A DNA stretch of 43,146 nucleotides from Cytophagales bacterium (lineage in GTDB: Bacteria > Bacteroidota > Bacteroidia > Cytophagales > Cyclobacteriaceae), in the NCBI GenBank assembly GCA_022360055.1, contig JAKSDO010000053.1, forward strand, positions 1 through 43,146, read 5' to 3'. A program made the position numbers and the translations under genes. Positions 42,311 through 43,146 of the stretch are shown here, in pieces. The notes below the pieces were generated by a model. That model saw only the letters and a list, made by a program, of their open reading frames with translations. It ran no database searches and was not told the origin of the DNA. Each line of letters starts with the position of its first letter. Position 1 is the stretch's first letter.

Positions 42311-42916
42311 ATGATTATTTATGGATGGAGATCAGCTCATGTAAGGACGACACAATCAAAAACGGCGACTTGTCCTCATTGCGGTACCAGAGGTTCGATA
42401 ATTACAAGCATTTTCAGCAGATATGCTCACATTTTTTGGATACCTCTGTTTCCATTTGGCAAAACAGGCGCTTCCCAGTGCCAACATTGTCATAACGCCA
42501 TGAAAGTAAATGAAATGCCTGAAGAGATAAAAAGGGAATACCGCGATCTGAAAAGCGAAGCGAGGACGCCGATTTGGCAATTTTCGGGTCTGGTACTGAT
42601 CGTCATGTTTGTCACCTGGATGAATTTTACAAATAAAGAAAATGAAAAAACAGAACTCGAATATATTTCAAGTCCTTTGAAAGGAGATATCTATGAGTAT
42701 GAAACGGAAAGTAGTAATTATTCTACTTTAAAAGTAGTTGAGGTAACCGATGATAGCATATTCGTCGCACCGAATGAATATGAAACTACTAAAATGGCCG
42801 GAGTATATGAAATAGACGAAGACGCCAATTACCCTGACGTGCAATACGGGCTCTCCAGAGCCGAAGTAAAAAATATGTATGACGACGGCGTGATATATGA
42901 TGTGAAGCGAAAATAA
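42311..42916 (+). CDS. Zinc-ribbon single-span membrane protein, function unknown
   Basis: This 201-residue protein begins with a zinc-ribbon module with two CxxC knuckles (Cys21-Cys24 and Cys57-Cys60), separated by a hydrophobic FWIPLFPFG stretch typical of zinc-ribbon_15-type proteins. One membrane segment follows at about 90-106 (FSGLVLIVMFVTWMNF). The C-terminal half is acidic and probably a small beta domain (GDIYEYETESSNYSTLKVVEV). It is the only accepted plus-strand gene and lies outside the repeat-bounded block, so I take it as part of the chromosomal background. Confidence 0.8.
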   Translation: MIIYGWRSAHVRTTQSKTATCPHCGTRGSIITSIFSRYAHIFWIPLFPFGKTGASQCQHCHNAMKVNEMPEEIKREYRDLKSEARTPIWQFSGLVLIVMFVTWMNFTNKENEKTELEYISSPLKGDIYEYETESSNYSTLKVVEVTDDSIFVAPNEYETTKMAGVYEIDEDANYPDVQYGLSRAEVKNMYDDGVIYDVKRK

Positions 42917-43146
42917 TGGTCCGGACTATCCGGAACAAGGTTGCTGTTGAACCGCAACCGGATTTATTCTATTTGATATCAAAATAAAATTTTGAGCTGC
43001 GGGTTGTCCAAAAAAAAATTTCTTAAGGAAAACGGTTTGGAATAAAAAATATTCATTTGTAAACACCCCCATTATCGATACATAGTTTTTAGCAATATCA
43101 TTTCTAAAAAATTATTATATTTTCATACATATATAAATATTATTGA
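42917..43146. other. 230-bp AT-rich end of window
   Basis: No gene, hairpin terminator or repeat is evident. The last 100 bases are strongly AT-rich and may be a promoter region of a gene beyond the window. Confidence 0.4.

Noticed and set aside
1-43146. CRISPR arrays, tRNA or rRNA genes
   Set aside because: I saw no regularly spaced identical repeats with unique spacers, and no tRNA-like cloverleaf or rRNA sequence. The tandem MKP units are too few and too divergent to be CRISPR.

Overview
The window looks like a member of the Bacteroidota, most probably a marine or soil Cytophagales/Flavobacteriia-type glycan degrader. The reasons are a SusC/SusD pair, an ECF sigma factor with a FecR anti-sigma factor, many lipoproteins and secreted glycosidases, and no Shine-Dalgarno sequences. 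From 41480 down to 1318 every credible gene lies on the minus strand and forms one long polysaccharide utilisation locus (PUL). The only plus-strand gene I accept is a zinc-ribbon membrane protein at 42311-42916.

In transcription order (right to left) the locus holds these genes. First come the ECF sigma factor, FecR, a SusC with an N-terminal STN signalling domain, and SusD. A strong hairpin terminator follows at 34361-34400. Next are a GH116-type glycosidase and two very large FG-GAP/ASPIC-UnbV lipoproteins. After a 689-bp gap come a GH29 fucosidase, a GHL6/GH151-like enzyme, a large DUF2961 protein, a second GH29, an L-fucose permease (FucP), an L-fucose/D-arabinose isomerase (FucI) and an AraB-like FGGY kinase. 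The locus ends with a GH43-like propeller enzyme, a third GH29, a second GH43-like enzyme, a DUF6786-like lipoprotein and three tandem DUF2961 (GH172) enzymes. Read as a pathway, the glycan is bound by SusD and the surface lipoproteins and imported by SusC. It is trimmed by fucosidases and GH172 furanosidases, and the sugar enters through FucP and is isomerised and phosphorylated. No aldolase for L-fuculose-1-phosphate and no sulfatase is present. The AraB-like kinase beside FucI and four DUF2961 proteins leaves open D-arabinose as a second or even main sugar.

Four things stand out. (1) A 96-bp direct repeat (1174-1269 and 41735-41830, 91/96 identical by my alignment) brackets the whole 40-kb block, and each copy lies upstream of an ECF sigma gene. 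(2) At the left edge is a chimera (129-683): an ECF sigma factor loses its DNA-binding region 4 and runs in frame into the plug domain of a SusC, which then frameshifts and continues off the window. This is the product expected from deletion inside a sigma-fecR-susC cassette. (3) A family of short ORFs of 27-30 codons beginning MKP, with a shared EHD.I.L core, sits directly in front of three PUL genes. Two of them end in an ATGA overlap with the downstream start codon, and the units are partly arranged in tandem. I do not recognise this family. (4) Several gene remnants lie between genes and on the right flank, and two GH29 genes appear AT-richer than their neighbours, which suggests that the locus was assembled and rearranged in pieces.
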